Part shown: in pieces, positions 12,441-25,325 of the stretch
How the letters are laid out: each line of letters opens with the position of its first letter
Numbering within the stretch: position 1 is the first letter of the stretch
Source of the DNA: Acanthosepion pharaonis
Taxonomy: Eukaryota; Mollusca; Cephalopoda; Sepiida; Sepiidae
Reading direction: 5' to 3'
DNA length: 64,000 nt
Assembly: GCA_903632075.3 (NCBI GenBank)
Contig: CAHIKZ030003470.1
Span: 1-64,000 of the forward strand
The notes under the pieces: model-generated
Databases searched by the model: none
Told to the model about the DNA's origin: nothing
The model's input: the letters and a program-made list of their open reading frames with translations, nothing else
Made by a program: the position numbers and the translations under genes

Positions 12441-13090
12441 GTAAAAAAAACAAAAAGAAAAGTAAAATGAAAAGAGCATGAAACCTAAGGAGGAAAAATA
12501 GAAAGCTAGAAAATCTCAAAAGAGAAAATTATATAAGAATGATTGCTAATGGAAAATGGGAAAAAGAGAGAAAGAAGAATAGGAAAATCAAATCATCGGG
12601 AAAAAAATGTAATATGAAGCAACAAAAAAAAAAATTTAATAATGACAAAGGCCGTATTAATAGACAAAATAAAATAAATCTATAAAGAAAGGCAGAAAAA
12701 CAGATGAAAAATGAAAGCATAAATGGAAATGTAAGATAAATGACCACGTAAACGTCACAAAGAGCAACAAAATAAAACTATTTCTGTAAGAGGAAAACGC
12801 CTAATGAAATAAGCTGAAAAGTAAATATTTTTGTCAGTTAATAAATTACTGGTGGAAATGCATTCATAACGATAACGAAAGAAAGAAATCAGTTTTGGCA
12901 GAGAAATAGCATATTACAAAAATAAATCTTTTTTAACACAAGAAAAAAAAATTAAAAAACGTAAAAAAGTAAAAAAAAAAAAAAGAAAAGAAAACAGGTT
13001 TTATGTAAAGAGTAGCGAGAAATGTTCTGTTTATTAGCAAATAATAAAGAATTAATGATTACACCGAACGCAAAAAATAAAGAAATAAAG
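12441..13090. other. A-rich stretch without recognised features
   Basis: A-rich plus strand that fades out from the polypurine tract. No gene or repeat family recognised. Confidence 0.5.
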
Positions 13091-13094
13091 TTTT

Positions 13095-13960
13095 TCTTCT
13101 TTATGTGTTTTTTCTTCCTCAGGACGTAGTCGACAATGGTTCTCCACAACTTCTTCTCAGTTTTAGATAACATTTTGTTTTTGTGTTATTTCTCTATGTT
13201 CCTCTATCCATTTACTCAAGTTCACTAAGGCTTTGTTTTTCGTCTCTCACTTTTGCCTTCCTGTGAGCATCTGATTTTCCAAGCTCTCTTTCCTCATTAT
13301 GTACCCTATTTATGTGTCTCTTCCTCGTATTAATTTTGTTTCCCTTTTGTTTCCATTTTCTCTAAAACTTCGTCTTTATTCATATACTCCGTCTACGGCA
13401 TCCTCAACATGGTTTTGTAGAATCACAGTTCTATTGCTTCAAGTCTCTTCTCCATCTTTAAGTTGTCGGTGCAGTACTTCCTGATGTACAGAAGGACATA
13501 TATCATGTAACTGTTTATTTTCTTTCTGATGTATCGTTGAAGAGGTTACAAGCAGACAAATGTGGTACTCGACTGAAAGAACAGCAAAACGCGCGTAGAT
13601 AAAAGAAGAAATGATTTTTTTAAAGAGAATATACTACTGAATGACCAGAAATCGTGTGGCAGACTAGTAAATCCTGAAGCACTCAGGTAAATCCTGTGCT
13701 CACTATATATATAGCTACTGATATAGTCAGTCCACATTGGTCATATGGATTGTAGGACATTCCATTACAACATTATCTTTCTAGCGAAGATTTATTTATT
13801 TCTTTGTAATTTTGCTTAGTTTTTCTGAACATCTCTGGCTATTCCAATACACATTCGGGTTTCAGTGTCGCAGTTTCAATCCTCTGTTAAAATAATGCCT
13901 AGATCTTTAACGTTTTGTTTTTATTTGATTTTGGTACGCAGAAACGAGAAGGAAGAATAG
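13095..13960 (-). pseudogene. RTE-like LINE C-terminal remnant (copy Y1)
   Basis: The minus strand, read across stops and frameshifts, shows DTETRMCIGIARDVQK near 13840-13890, then KMEKRLEAIEL and FYKTMLRMP with NKDEVLEKM near 13340-13470, then GYIMRKESLENQMLTGRQK near 13240-13310, and EKKLWRTIVDYVL near 13110-13150. This order (EIRTRI, FYRRMLRIPWT..NEEVL, FLGHVMR..LE..L.TG, RDRxxWRxMV) is the usual C-terminal part of RTE-type and related LINE proteins. At least four disruptions are needed to follow it. The same family recurs at 22.8, 29.1 and 46.1 kb. Confidence 0.75.
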
Positions 13961-14399
13961 AAAGACGGTAAATGAAATGAAAGATGGTTTCAAAAATCAT
14001 CAGCAGCAATGACTAAAAAGACATACTGGCAAAAGAAATAAAGAAAATAGTGAAATAAAAAAAAACAATGAAAATTGCATGGTAAATTTAAATACAAATG
14101 ATATAAAATAAATAAACATCACGATCAAGATATAAATTTACTACAGCAACAATTGGGCATGTTTTCTGTAAGATCGACTGACTGAAAACATCGGCTTACA
14201 GGTTCATTTCGAATGATGAATTATCACCCTTTCATACTAGTTGTTCTGCCAAGACTAACGAACCGAGTATTTTCCTATAATTAGCAAAGGTTTGAATTTA
14301 GTTACCTTTTTGACTGGAGTCCAGGAAATGTTTAGAAAAAAAATCGAGTTCACCTTAAACAAGACATTAAAGCCACTAGAATATAAGGGGTTACTGGCT
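13961..14399. other. Unassigned stretch between two LINE remnants
   Basis: Nothing recognised; may contain further decayed LINE sequence. Confidence 0.35.
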
Positions 14400-15070
14400 G
14401 TGGAAGAACTTGAAAACAGAAATATTACTAAGGGACGAGAACAATAGAAAAGTAATCAGGAAGACAGTAGATAGCGATTGACATTGCATTTAAATTTCTG
14501 ATGATTAAAGTTGCTGGAAAACATGGAACCGGAAGCGATTTCCACAAGCGAGAAGTGCGAGCAATGAAACTGTTAGCATAGAACTTACTATTATATCTAA
14601 GCAAATCATCTGTAAATTGGCGAGATCTCGACGTCAGTCTCATACTGCGCTTAAATTCAAAAAGTCTAGTTAAAATAGAGATTTCTCAACCGAACAGTTA
14701 TCATGAAAGTACTTATAGAAAAGACACAGGGAGGCAAATTTACGGTGTTGACAAATTCACTGAAATTGAGACGTCAAGTCAGGACGAGTAATATTTCTGA
14801 TTCCTTTTTGGATTTTATCAAGGTTCTCTAAATATATAGCAGGTGAACCGGACCATAAGTGCGATCAATATTCCAAGGATAGACGAAGGGTAGACTTATA
14901 CATACGTAAGATGAATTCTGAAGAGGAAAATTGTCTAACACGATACACGGCAGGCGAAGGTAATCATGTGAAGAAGGAGGGGAGAACCAAATTTCTTAAC
15001 AGCTGACCTAACAATAGATTCGGTATTCCCTTTCCAAATCATGTCAGCTGAGGATGTTAGCCTGAGAAGT
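14400..15070 (-). pseudogene. LINE C-terminal remnant, jockey/CR1-like (copy Z2)
   Basis: The longest family Z remnant. The minus strand reads SIVRSAVKKFG near 14990-15030, then a SLEYCSH-like block with SGSPAIYLENLDKIQK near 14810-14870, FASLCLFYKYFHDNCS near 14690-14740, and in the last frame (14428-14643) RYNSKFYANSFIARTSRLWK followed by FKCNVNRYL in a shifted frame. This matches the end of jockey/CR1 LINE proteins (A.K.LGF, LEYCSH.W.GAP..L..LD.IQKR, NSFFPRTSRLWNSLP, FKxNVNRYL). At least four frame changes and several stops show it is dead. Confidence 0.78.
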
Positions 15071-15990
15071 CACTCATTTGGTGGTTAGCATCAGTCATGC
15101 CGATTAAATGCAGATAAAGGAAAATAGATTCATCTCTTTTCCAACGACATTAGTTCGAATTGAACGAAACGCGTTGACTGACTTTATTCAGTTTTAGATG
15201 TCCCTAAGCTCTGACGTACACGATATCTCGGTATATGGATGAGCAAAAATAGAAATTTATTTTCTAAAATTGAAAATATAAAGCAGCCAAATCAACCTCG
15301 AGGTCGATTCTAGATATATGGAATCGCTGTTAATCTGAAATGAACAGTGCAGACTTTTTTTATAAGGTACATAAAACCACCAAATTTTTACCCTGATTTT
15401 ATCGAAACCTGTCACCATATTTTTCATGTTTGGCTGTGATCGGATCTCGATATTTGGAACCACTGTCAGTCTGAAATCAACCACCGAGTTGTTAAGCTGA
15501 TTTTATCAAAACATCTTACCACATTTTTTATATTTGGCTGTGTTGCATTCACCTTTATATATATTCTTATCTATTATGGTCCGTATTTTTATTTCTTATA
15601 CTACTAAATAATAATTACCGTTATAATAATATTTATTTATTTATTTATATCATAGTGTAAATGGAGAGAAATTATTGACTTTTCTTTAGATATTTTTTTA
15701 AGATTTTCAAAAACAATAAAATATTAAATCGAAATTTTTTTTTATTTGCTGACAGACAAAATTTGTTCCTTGAAAAAATTAACCGTTTAATTAATTCATT
15801 CTATGACTACTACGTTAAAGAAATGCAAAACTCTTTCATTCACACCTTTCTTGGCTTTATTCAGATAACTTTTGTTTTCTAATTAATGTTTTCTTTTTTC
15901 AAACTTTGTCTTGAAAAAGATCTTGGCTTTTTTTGTCCTAGGGTTTATCGTTCTGTTGAATCAAATGTTTTTCAACAGAAATCTAAGGAA
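15071..15990. other. Unassigned AT-rich stretch
   Basis: No recognised gene. The approximate repetition of ATTTTATCRAAAC and ACCATATTTTTCATGTTTGGCTGTG near 15390-15545 suggests a decayed ~135-bp tandem duplication. Confidence 0.4.
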
Positions 15991-15991
15991 A

Positions 15992-16026
<35 letters not shown>
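15992..16026. repeat. (AAT)n microsatellite
   Basis: About 11 AAT units, seen directly. It resembles the tails of family X elements, but no family X coding block was found upstream on the plus strand. Confidence 0.9.
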
Positions 16027-17505
16027 GTTTATAATGAAAATGTGGATATTGAGCAAAAAAAAAAATCACCAAAAAAAAAAGATTTAAGATAAATAAGAAT
16101 TTTTATAAAATCAAATGAACCCATTTTGTCATCTTCAAACAAATATAAACTTTGGAATGACGATTTTGGAAGTTTATTGGTTTCTATAGGTTATGACTTA
16201 TGGAGTTATCAATTTCTTAATACATTGTTCAAAACTCAAACATGAAATCCTTTTTTTTAAAAAAATCAATCCAATCAGGAAAGAAAGTTTGAACATTGCA
16301 ATTTTAAAAAGGAACCACGGCTTTGAGATCGTTGATTTGATGGCAGAATATCATATTTTGTATCTCAGTCGATTTTTTGAGGACATGAGCGATCATGGAA
16401 TAAAATCTTATTAATAATAATTTTATTAAAATTATTATTAGAAAATTATTCCTTCATATCTTCTGTCATCCATGTACAAAATCTTGTCAAAGGTAAAAGA
16501 AATGTATATTACTTTCTCTCTCCTATAGTCATAATGACTCTTTCCTCATTATGTGTCTTAGAGATCTCAACGAAATTTTCAGATTCATTACTAAAAAATT
16601 TAATCATTTTGTAAGTCAAATTCCTAAAATAAAGATGAATTACATATTTCAGTCCATGCTATATTTAGCAGAGGTAGAAGATAAATTTTGTTATATTAAG
16701 ATTATCTTCTTCATTAAGTGAAGATGAAAAATAAAATATAATAATGAAAAGAAAATAGGAAAAAAGAAATTTAAGGAGAATAAATTAAAGGAAAGAAAAG
16801 AAGAAAAAAATGAAATTTTCCTGTTTCTCCAAGCCTGCATAAATAGGTTTTGAAAGACAAATTTAAAACTATTCAAAATACGGAGAAAAATTTGAAGGAA
16901 TATTTTAAGAAAAACTTTTTAAAAAAAAAAAAGGAAAAATATTTAAATTTTGTTCTTTCTTGAATTATAACAGGAGAATTATAGTTCGAACAAAAGGATG
17001 AAAACATTGTCATATGGAAAGATAAACAAAACTACCAGGCTTTAAACTTTTTATTTACTAGTTACCCATGAAAAGAAGGAAAATGTATAAATTAACAATG
17101 ATTATAGATACCTAAAAAAAAAGGCAAAAAAGTCTTATCAAAGAAATATCCTTTTTCTTGTTTTGATTTAGCGATAATTTGAAATCCAGAATACATAACC
17201 GCTCAGAAACATCCAAAAAAAAAAAAGTTAAATATTAAAGAATTGAAAAAGGGAAAAGCTGGAATAAATAAATAAACGAGTCGATAAAAAAAACCCGGAT
17301 TCGACCTACAAGATTGCTCAAAATCGTAAACGGATATTGACAAGGACTTTTGTACACTTTTATTCTTGCAAAAGAGTTACTACTGGTGTGATTCGTAAGA
17401 GTGAACAACGTTGATTCAACAACAACAACAATGGTAATAGTAGGTCGTAATAAAATTATTATGAAATTTGTTAAACAACTGTTTTTACAAAAATGGAATA
17501 TTATC

Positions 17506-17539
<34 letters not shown>

Positions 17540-18735
17540 TATAATTTAAATGTCAATAAACAATGAAAAGAAAAAAAAATCCTGTCAATTGACTAGCCTT
17601 AAAAATATACCGTAGGAAAGCCAAAGAAAAAAAATCGAAATGTGCTTTTGATTTAGGAAAACGATGATAAAATTTATTCAAATAAATTGATCTCGTGCTT
17701 TTTTGATTTGCAGTCTTGGATTTTTCGGCACCATCCTAAAGAAATTACATTATATCCAACACAAAAATAATAATAAAATATAAATAAAGAACTATGAAAA
17801 ATCAAAATTTCATCTTTTATGTTCGAACAAGTTTTCTTGACGACTACGTGACAATAGTTTGAATGTCGTTATGTCGTTCACCAAGCGGTGAAAGATACGT
17901 TTACGGCATCAACATAGATCAATTTTTTCAGAAAAAAGAACGAGCGTGTTTTTTGCAATAAAAATAATAGAATGAAAAAAACCCCAAATTTGTCAACAAT
18001 CAAAGGAAGCTTGATTCTTGATTAACCTGCCCTCATTACAAACTTAGATTCCCTTCCAGAACTAAATTCGCAACGCAATGAAACAAAACCTCCCATCAAT
18101 CCTAAAAAAGGTCTAAATCATAAAAACTTAATAACAGCTCATTACAGTCAATTTTTTTCTCGGAAATTGGGTTTTTTTTGAGATGATTACTTTTTTTAAT
18201 ATGTTTTTTGTAATTAAAAAACCCCATTTTTCTTGTCCCCTCCTTCTTTAACCAATCAGTTATCTTTCTTTTGCCCAACACGCATTTTACGTTGTTTTCT
18301 TAACTTTTCCTGTTGATCATGTCTTCTTATTCATTTGTCATTTCACTAATTTTTTAATTTTCTATTCGAATTCCTTTTTTAAAATGACAGACTACACAAA
18401 CGTATCTTGATTTTTAATCATTTTTTTTTTCCTTTATGCAGATTGTATTTTTTTTGGTTTATTTTCTGTCTTTTTTTTTATTTGTTTTTCTATCGTAATC
18501 TTATCAATCAAATTCTTACGGTCTCTCTGCTTTTTCTTTCTTTTTTTAACCAAATTTTTTTATTCATCTTTCATTCGTTTCCATCAAACTATTTCTGTTT
18601 TTATCTGAAATCAATTTTTTAATTTATTTTCTTATTTCTGTTCTGTATGTTTTCATATGTTATTTAAACAGGTCGAGAAAAGCGAAAATGTATGTTCTTG
18701 CTACGTAGAAAAGATTTTATTTTTATCAAATGAGA
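16027..18735. other. AT-rich stretch, no supported gene
   Basis: Long A- and T-rich DNA with homopolymers. One 73-codon ORF at 16193-16414 (plus) contains KRNHGFEIVDLMAEY, which faintly resembles hAT/DUF4371 transposase text; it is too short and isolated to call. Confidence 0.45.
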
Positions 18736-18770
18736 TTAAATGAAATATATATATATATATATATTTATAT

Positions 18771-18811
<41 letters not shown>

Positions 18812-18951
18812 AAAATGTGTGTGTGTGTGTATTTGTGGATGTTTGTGTAAGAATATATAAAGAATAACGTTTATCACCTCATATATATAAAAATATATAT
18901 ATATATATATATATAGAAATGATATTTATCTATATTATCTATTTTCTATCT

Positions 18952-18987
<36 letters not shown>

Positions 18988-19949
18988 TAAAAATCCGAGA
19001 AAGAACTATTCGTACAATTTACTTTTAAAAACAGTGGTCTTCAAAGTATTTTCAATATGTTATTATTATTTTTATAATTAACAATACCTATCAGGACATG
19101 GTAAGAGACCACAAATTTATTTTAGTTTCCATGGCAAAATTAAATAACAACGATAGATGAAAACATATTGTTATCAAATTTCATAAATATTTTTCTTATA
19201 AAAACAAAAAGCAAAAAACAAAATAAATATATATATATATAGCAAATATATATATATATTTTATATATATTATAAATATATATATTTTTCAATGTGTGTG
19301 TATTTAAAAAAATACAAATTAATTGTGCTTTTGTCGTTATTTAAAACGCTTTTGCATTAATAAAAATAACAAGGAATTGAATATTTCAAAATCACAGAAT
19401 AGTTTATAAAGAGTTAAATCCTTTAAACCTGGGGGATACAATCTATCAAAACCGTTTTCTTCAATAATAAATCGGTCACCTATCCAAGTTTTATTTGGCA
19501 ATTACACCATCAAACATAGAATCAATTAGAACCTGAATATAATTTTTTTGTTGTGAAAGAATAATTTTTTCAACGTCCATTCTACGGATGTAGAAAGCGT
19601 TATAATATAATATATTCATATATATATATATAAATATATAAATATTCAATGTAATGTGGTGTGTGTGTGTGTATAAAAAAAAGAAAAGCCATTTACATAT
19701 TCGAGATATTTATTTGTTTAAACTTTATTTTAATGGATACTATATGTGGATAAAGTAAATAAATATATATTTAATGAATAAACAAAAAACAGAGTCATCT
19801 ACTGAAATATGAGAATCAATTGAAATAAAAAATATTGCAGGGAAAGAGAATTTTTAAAAAGTAGAGTGTGAATAGGGAGATACGGACATTATTAAATTAA
19901 ATAGATAGAGTTTTTAATTCCATTATCCATATATATATATATAAACAGT

Positions 19950-19984
<35 letters not shown>

Positions 19985-20025
19985 CTTAGAATATACACAT
20001 AGTACACACACACACACACACAACA

Positions 20026-20066
<41 letters not shown>

Positions 20067-20280
20067 GTCAAAAAATATATATATTTAGTTATCTATATAT
20101 ATATATAATATTGCCTCAATATAAATGGAAAGAATTAGAACATAATTATAAAAATTAATATACAGCACAAAAAAAAACATTATGTTTTTTTTCTCAGAAA
20201 CGCACAATTGACACTTTATTATTGTGCAGTCAACAAAATCAAATCAAATCGTTTTGATAACTCTAGAATGAAAAAAATAT

Positions 20281-20368
<88 letters not shown>

Positions 20369-20400
20369 GATATATCAATGTAAATATATATTTAAATAAT
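18736..20400. repeat. TA-rich block with many (TA)n arrays and short (GT)n/(CA)n
   Basis: (TA)n arrays recur roughly every 100-400 bp (for example about 18744-18806, 18950-18985, 19928-19980, 20030-20061, 20277-20360), with short (GT)n near 18815-18830 and (CA)n near 20005-20022. No coding signal. Confidence 0.8.
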
Positions 20401-20514
20401 TTAAATAAAAACAGACCATTTTAAGGTTCCATGTAATAAATTATTTCACCACAGCCCTTTTAAAGGACTGCGGATCATCAGACTTTTTACTTCCAAACAA
20501 AAATGAAAAGAAAA
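20401..20514 (+). mobile_element. Half copy of a palindromic MITE-like element
   Basis: Contains AAACAGACCATTTTAAGG, TTATTTCACCACAGC and CCTTTTAAAGGACTGCGG followed by ATCATCAGA. All of these recur, in complement, in one arm of the palindromic element at 35.3 kb. Here only the left arm and centre are present; the second arm is missing or diverged. It lies right after a (TA)n-rich block. Confidence 0.65.
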
Positions 20515-21491
20515 TTTACACATTTTTGACGGGCCGTATTAAACATATGTAAATTAACGAAGTGAGGAAGAGGGGGGAGAGAGAAGACATGAGTGAGTTA
20601 GCAGATATTGACACATTTAAACGGTTAACTTAACGGAAGTTATATATTGATATCGGAGGGTTAGAGAAGAAAAAAAACCCATAGAGAGAAAAACAGGTAA
20701 GGAAGTTAATAGAGAATATGTCACTAATTTTCTTGGTAAAAAAAAAAACAAAAAATCTAGAAACAGACACTGTTATTTTGCTTTACTTTGAAAGTGTTAT
20801 TTTGGGGGTTCATAAAGATTATAATGCTTGATATAAATTTGAATGTCTCTAGACTATCTACAAATAATTTAGTTTGATGTTTGTTAGTGATTTAATTTTT
20901 TTTAAATTTTGGGGATTTTCTATGAAATAATCGATTAGAAAAATATTCATAGAAAGTACATTAAAAAAAAATTTAAAATACAAAAGTTTATTTCTAGTAA
21001 TCTTTTTTTTTTAAATCTTTAAAAAATTTTATTATTAATTATTAAGTTGACATCTCTATCCGTTTGAATTTTGTTCATGAATTTAACTCGTGACTGTTTC
21101 TAGATATATAATCTCTTTTACTTAAATTCTAGTTAAGTTAATATGGGGTAATATTTGAAGGTAATATTAAAGATCTTGCTCTGTCATATACTGTATATAA
21201 TTTGCAAATATCACATATACACACATTCCTTTACATATTCAATCACTTAATACAGGTACCCACATGTACCGAAAATACACATGTAACTCATGTATTAACA
21301 TCTACCTAAATATCAATTTTTTCCAATTCAAATATTTTATCATCAATAATGATTATTAAATATAATATATTTCAATTTAAATTAAATTATCAATTAAAAA
21401 AATTTCATTAGCGTAAAAATGATTTTCCACAATGCTTTTAAAGTTTAAACAATGGTGAAATAATTTCAACATGGAACAGGAATACTCTGTT

Positions 21492-21551
<60 letters not shown>

Positions 21552-22829
21552 ATAAAAAGAAATATATATGTGTGTAAAAACTAATTTAATACCAGCATTT
21601 ACCATTTAAACGAAAGGAAATTTTTTTTCCTTACAAAGTTGAGAGAAAAAAGTTTACATTACTATTTAACCTATACTATGTGGACAACCAATGAATTATT
21701 ACCTTTCAAAAATACCAAAATGTGAGTTGTGAAACAATTATGTGAGGTGGAAATTCATTCAGCGAATCAATTTAAAGTTCCGGTCTAACCTGATGTATTT
21801 AATTTAGCACTGATATCCATGGTGAAATCATATCTATTTATTATGCCCAATTTACAAACAGCTTAATTAGTAGGATCGACGAAGCATTCTAGCCTTTGGT
21901 AGCTAATCATATAAAGGACTACTAAAACATATAATTAAAACCTATTAGGGTCTAAGAAAAAAAAAAAAGAATAAATCATGGCCATTCTTTCAGAATTGAC
22001 CTGATTTATGGGCAAATGAGAAAAAGTTCAGAGAAATGAAATCTGTTGAGAGATATGATCGAGTCTATACTGAAAGGATATGAATTTTTGTAAATAAAAT
22101 ATCTTTAGACTTGTGTTATATAAGATATACTATGCAAATAAAAGCCATTTTAAAGATCTGATACTTCGTTGAAGTCTCTTGTGTTGTATAAGTGACCAGA
22201 ATCCATAAATTCCTTGTGCCAAATCAATGTTAGAAAACTGTTGTAATAAATTAGAATAACATTCCTAAAATGAACTTAAAGGAAGTTTATTTATAATTAT
22301 TTTTTTATATCAAGCAGCAAACTTTTTTTGAGTTCATCTTTTGTTTAGAATCAAAAATTTCATAAAAATACTATTTTTATTTTCATTTAAAGTTTTTACC
22401 TTCTTTGTTAACACATCCTGAAGCATCCTGCCTCCATCTTCATTCTACACCCATTCATGGACAATTGTAAGCGAGACAACACGTATTACACCGATGGAAC
22501 AAATGTAAGTAAACACACGAGCCGGATATTTACAATCAAACTGTAATAGCCTTTGACAACTTCCAACCATTACTGACTCCTTTAAATTTGAGACATAAAG
22601 AAATTATCAAAAGGAAAAAAAGACCTTTAATGGGACAATAAATAGCTAGACTTACTTACTAGGCTTAGATCCATAGAAGGCAAGTAGTTAAGTAGATAGT
22701 GATGCGACAAAATACCCGCGAGAGAAAATTACTTTGCTGTATTTGAATGCATTAAACTAATCTTTTTCTCTTTTCTTCCTCTTCTTCTCCATCTTCTTCT
22801 CTTTATTATTGTTATTATTATTATCAATG
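20515..22829. other. AT-rich stretch, no supported gene
   Basis: Includes a (TA)n array at about 21498-21549 and short (TTA)n near 22805-22825. No protein-like or RNA-like signal recognised. Confidence 0.5.
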
Positions 22830-23625
22830 GATGTACTGTGTTCCTTCAGGAGGTCGTTGATCATGGATCTCCACATTTTCATCTCATTTGTGGTTCTGTT
22901 TATATTATCTTTCCTAAATCCTCTTCCTTTCACTCAAATAGGCAGCTTGTGCGTTTTTTTTTCCCTCTGTTCCTTTTGTCTTCGCTGTCTCCTGTGAGCA
23001 TCAAATCTTCACAGCCCACTTTCGTAATTTATGTGCCCTAAAAACTTCAACTGTCTTTTCGTGATAAGTTTAAGTGTACTTTTTCTTTCATTTTCTCTTC
23101 GTGGTTCGGTCCATGTTATACAGAGAAACACATTTAAAAATGCCTCAACACTCTCTTCATCTTTGAAACAATTGTTAATCATTATATTATATATATAGAA
23201 CTGATATTGCGTAACGGTTCATTACCCTTTTGTTTCTATCAAAAATGTCCTGTTTCGTAATAAATAGCTTAGCGTTTGGAAGGCATATTTCCCTAGCCAA
23301 AGCACATTCAGATTTCAGTGTCGCTCATTCCGTTCTCTGTTATAATATTTCAATATATTTAAATTATTTAATATTTATTTGATTTTGAAAATAAAAAATT
23401 GAAACAAAATGTTGTTCTAAAAATATAAAAGAATATCATGCATTCTGTCTTCTAAAAATTGATGTTTCGTCCTTTCTTCTCGCTAGGAAAAAATACACCT
23501 GGAAAAAGGAGTTATTATAGTTTCCATTCTCTGTCTGCTATCAACACTGTGGCATCTGCATATCTTACGCTGTACAGGTTGTGGGCGACAATAAATAGAA
23601 AGTGAATACGACTCTCATATCTCAG
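22830..23625 (-). pseudogene. RTE-like LINE reverse transcriptase remnant (copy Y2)
   Basis: The most 5'-extended family Y copy. The minus strand reads HNLYSVRYADATVLIADRE (23530-23590), the RT catalytic palm motif with YADD changed to YADA (codon GAC to GCC at 23551-23553 on plus). After an AT-rich gap come WTEPRRENERKSTLKLITKR and QLKFLGHINYESGLEDL (about 22990-23130), and NEMKMWRSMINDLLKEH (about 22840-22890). These match the YADD, PWT..NEEVL, FLGHVMR and W..MV blocks of this family. Stops, frameshifts and the altered catalytic residue show it is inactive. Confidence 0.78.
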
Positions 23626-23839
23626 GATTTTTTAACATATATAAAATTGAATAAGTTCATGTACCCTTTAAAATATTCTTTCCAAATAGTGAAAACATTT
23701 AAACAGAAAACTAAAAAATACAATTAAAGATTACTATACAAACAAATTCAGAGACACAAAAAAACAAAAAAGGGCAAACATACATATTATAAATATATAT
23801 ATATACGCATATATATAATATATATATATAATAATGGAC
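23626..23839. repeat. TA-rich spacer between two LINE remnants
   Basis: A-rich sequence with short (TA)n runs near 23795-23832; no coding signal. Confidence 0.6.
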
Positions 23840-24300
23840 GCTCCCGTCGGTTTCGACGTATGAGGATCTGACAGCTTTTTGATTCAGTTATGAAATTTTG
23901 TGTGATAATCTTAAGTAGCATTTAAGACCCGCTAGTGATTTACAAAGGAGGCCACATATGGGGCAAGTGTGTGAGGATTTGAGATGAGATCACTGTTAGA
24001 TTGGCTGACCTTTTAGATCTAATTCTCGCTTCTTGAAGATGATTCAGACAAACAGATTGAAAATTGCTGAGTCCACTAAAACACGTTGATCTCCATTCTA
24101 CCAGCTCCAAGGCTAAGCGCTAATAAAAGGGTTATATGGTATATTGACTGCTGACAAGTTGCTTTTCAGCTTGCCTTTTAAGTATTTTAGCCACAAATAA
24201 ATGTCTTACATTCCTGAACCAGCCCTGAAAACTGGCAAAACATTAGGATCTTGGGTATCCTGTTATCAGACATTCTCAAGATAAATATTTAATAACATAT
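23840..24300 (-). pseudogene. LINE C-terminal remnant with C2H2 zinc finger (family W)
   Basis: The minus strand reads MSDNRIPKILMFCQFSGLVQ near 24220-24280, NLSAVNIPYNPFIS near 24120-24165, EWRSTCFSGLSNFQS near 24050-24095, and CPICGLLCKSLAGLKCYLRL then SH at about 23897-23965. This is the RIPK.LLxGxL / W...V..G...FE / C-x2-C-x12-H zinc-finger order found at the C-terminus of several LINE families. The finger has C-x2-C spacing and one clear histidine. It needs frame changes and has a stop near 24100, so it is dead. It is a different family from Y2, which ends 200 bp away in the same orientation. Confidence 0.72.
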
Positions 24301-24764
24301 AAGGTACATCATGCCCACATTAAAAACTCTCTCTCTCTCATACATATCTTACACACACAAATATGTATTTGTATCTTGTTCTGATATGATTTCAGTCAAT
24401 TTCCGCCGATTTTATGCTGGTGTAATATTAGAATTTTCCTCCTTATGCCTTAGTCTAGATGAATATTCTCAGGATAAAGTTTAAAATCAACTCTCCATAA
24501 ATCTTACCATTTATTTTGAATTTATTTAATTTTAAATTGGTGGCATGTTTTTTAAATTTACAGTATTTGTGCAGATCATCTATGTAAGCGTTATATGTAA
24601 ATTTTTAAAGAATGATATTTTTCTCCTTTTTGAAAATTCCTAAGCTACTTAATTTCCTTCTTTCAAATTTGATCTTCAAAAAATATAAAATAGTAAATCT
24701 TTATCTTATATCTTCTTAAACTTACTTTTTTTTATAGTTTACGGTCCTTAATAATTAATGCTGC

Positions 24765-24820
<56 letters not shown>

Positions 24821-25268
24821 ACAATTTATATATATATTATTTATATATTTATATTTTTACTTATTTCCCTATAATATCAGTGATAGAGCTAATATATTTA
24901 GTTGGATTAGTGAGAGTTTGTGACTCTAGGTTTCGGACGCTTCTATTTTGCGGTCGTCAAAACAAACTGATTAATTTTTAAGTTTATATTTATATATGTT
25001 TGCGTATAGAAAGTTATATAGGGAGGAAAAAATGTCGTCAGAACGCCCACATTACGTCCGCAAACATACATATATAACGGAAACTCTTTGTTGATGTAAA
25101 GGCATACTCAAAACTAACACAAACATAAAATATATGAACATTTTTATGCGCATCCATGTATCGTTCGTACATACAATGCAATTGGTCGAAGTATTTAATG
25201 TTGAAAAACCAGTTCGTCTGACGATAAATAAAATATAGTGATTTTCAGGATCAATTTCACACACCAAT

Positions 25269-25325
<57 letters not shown>

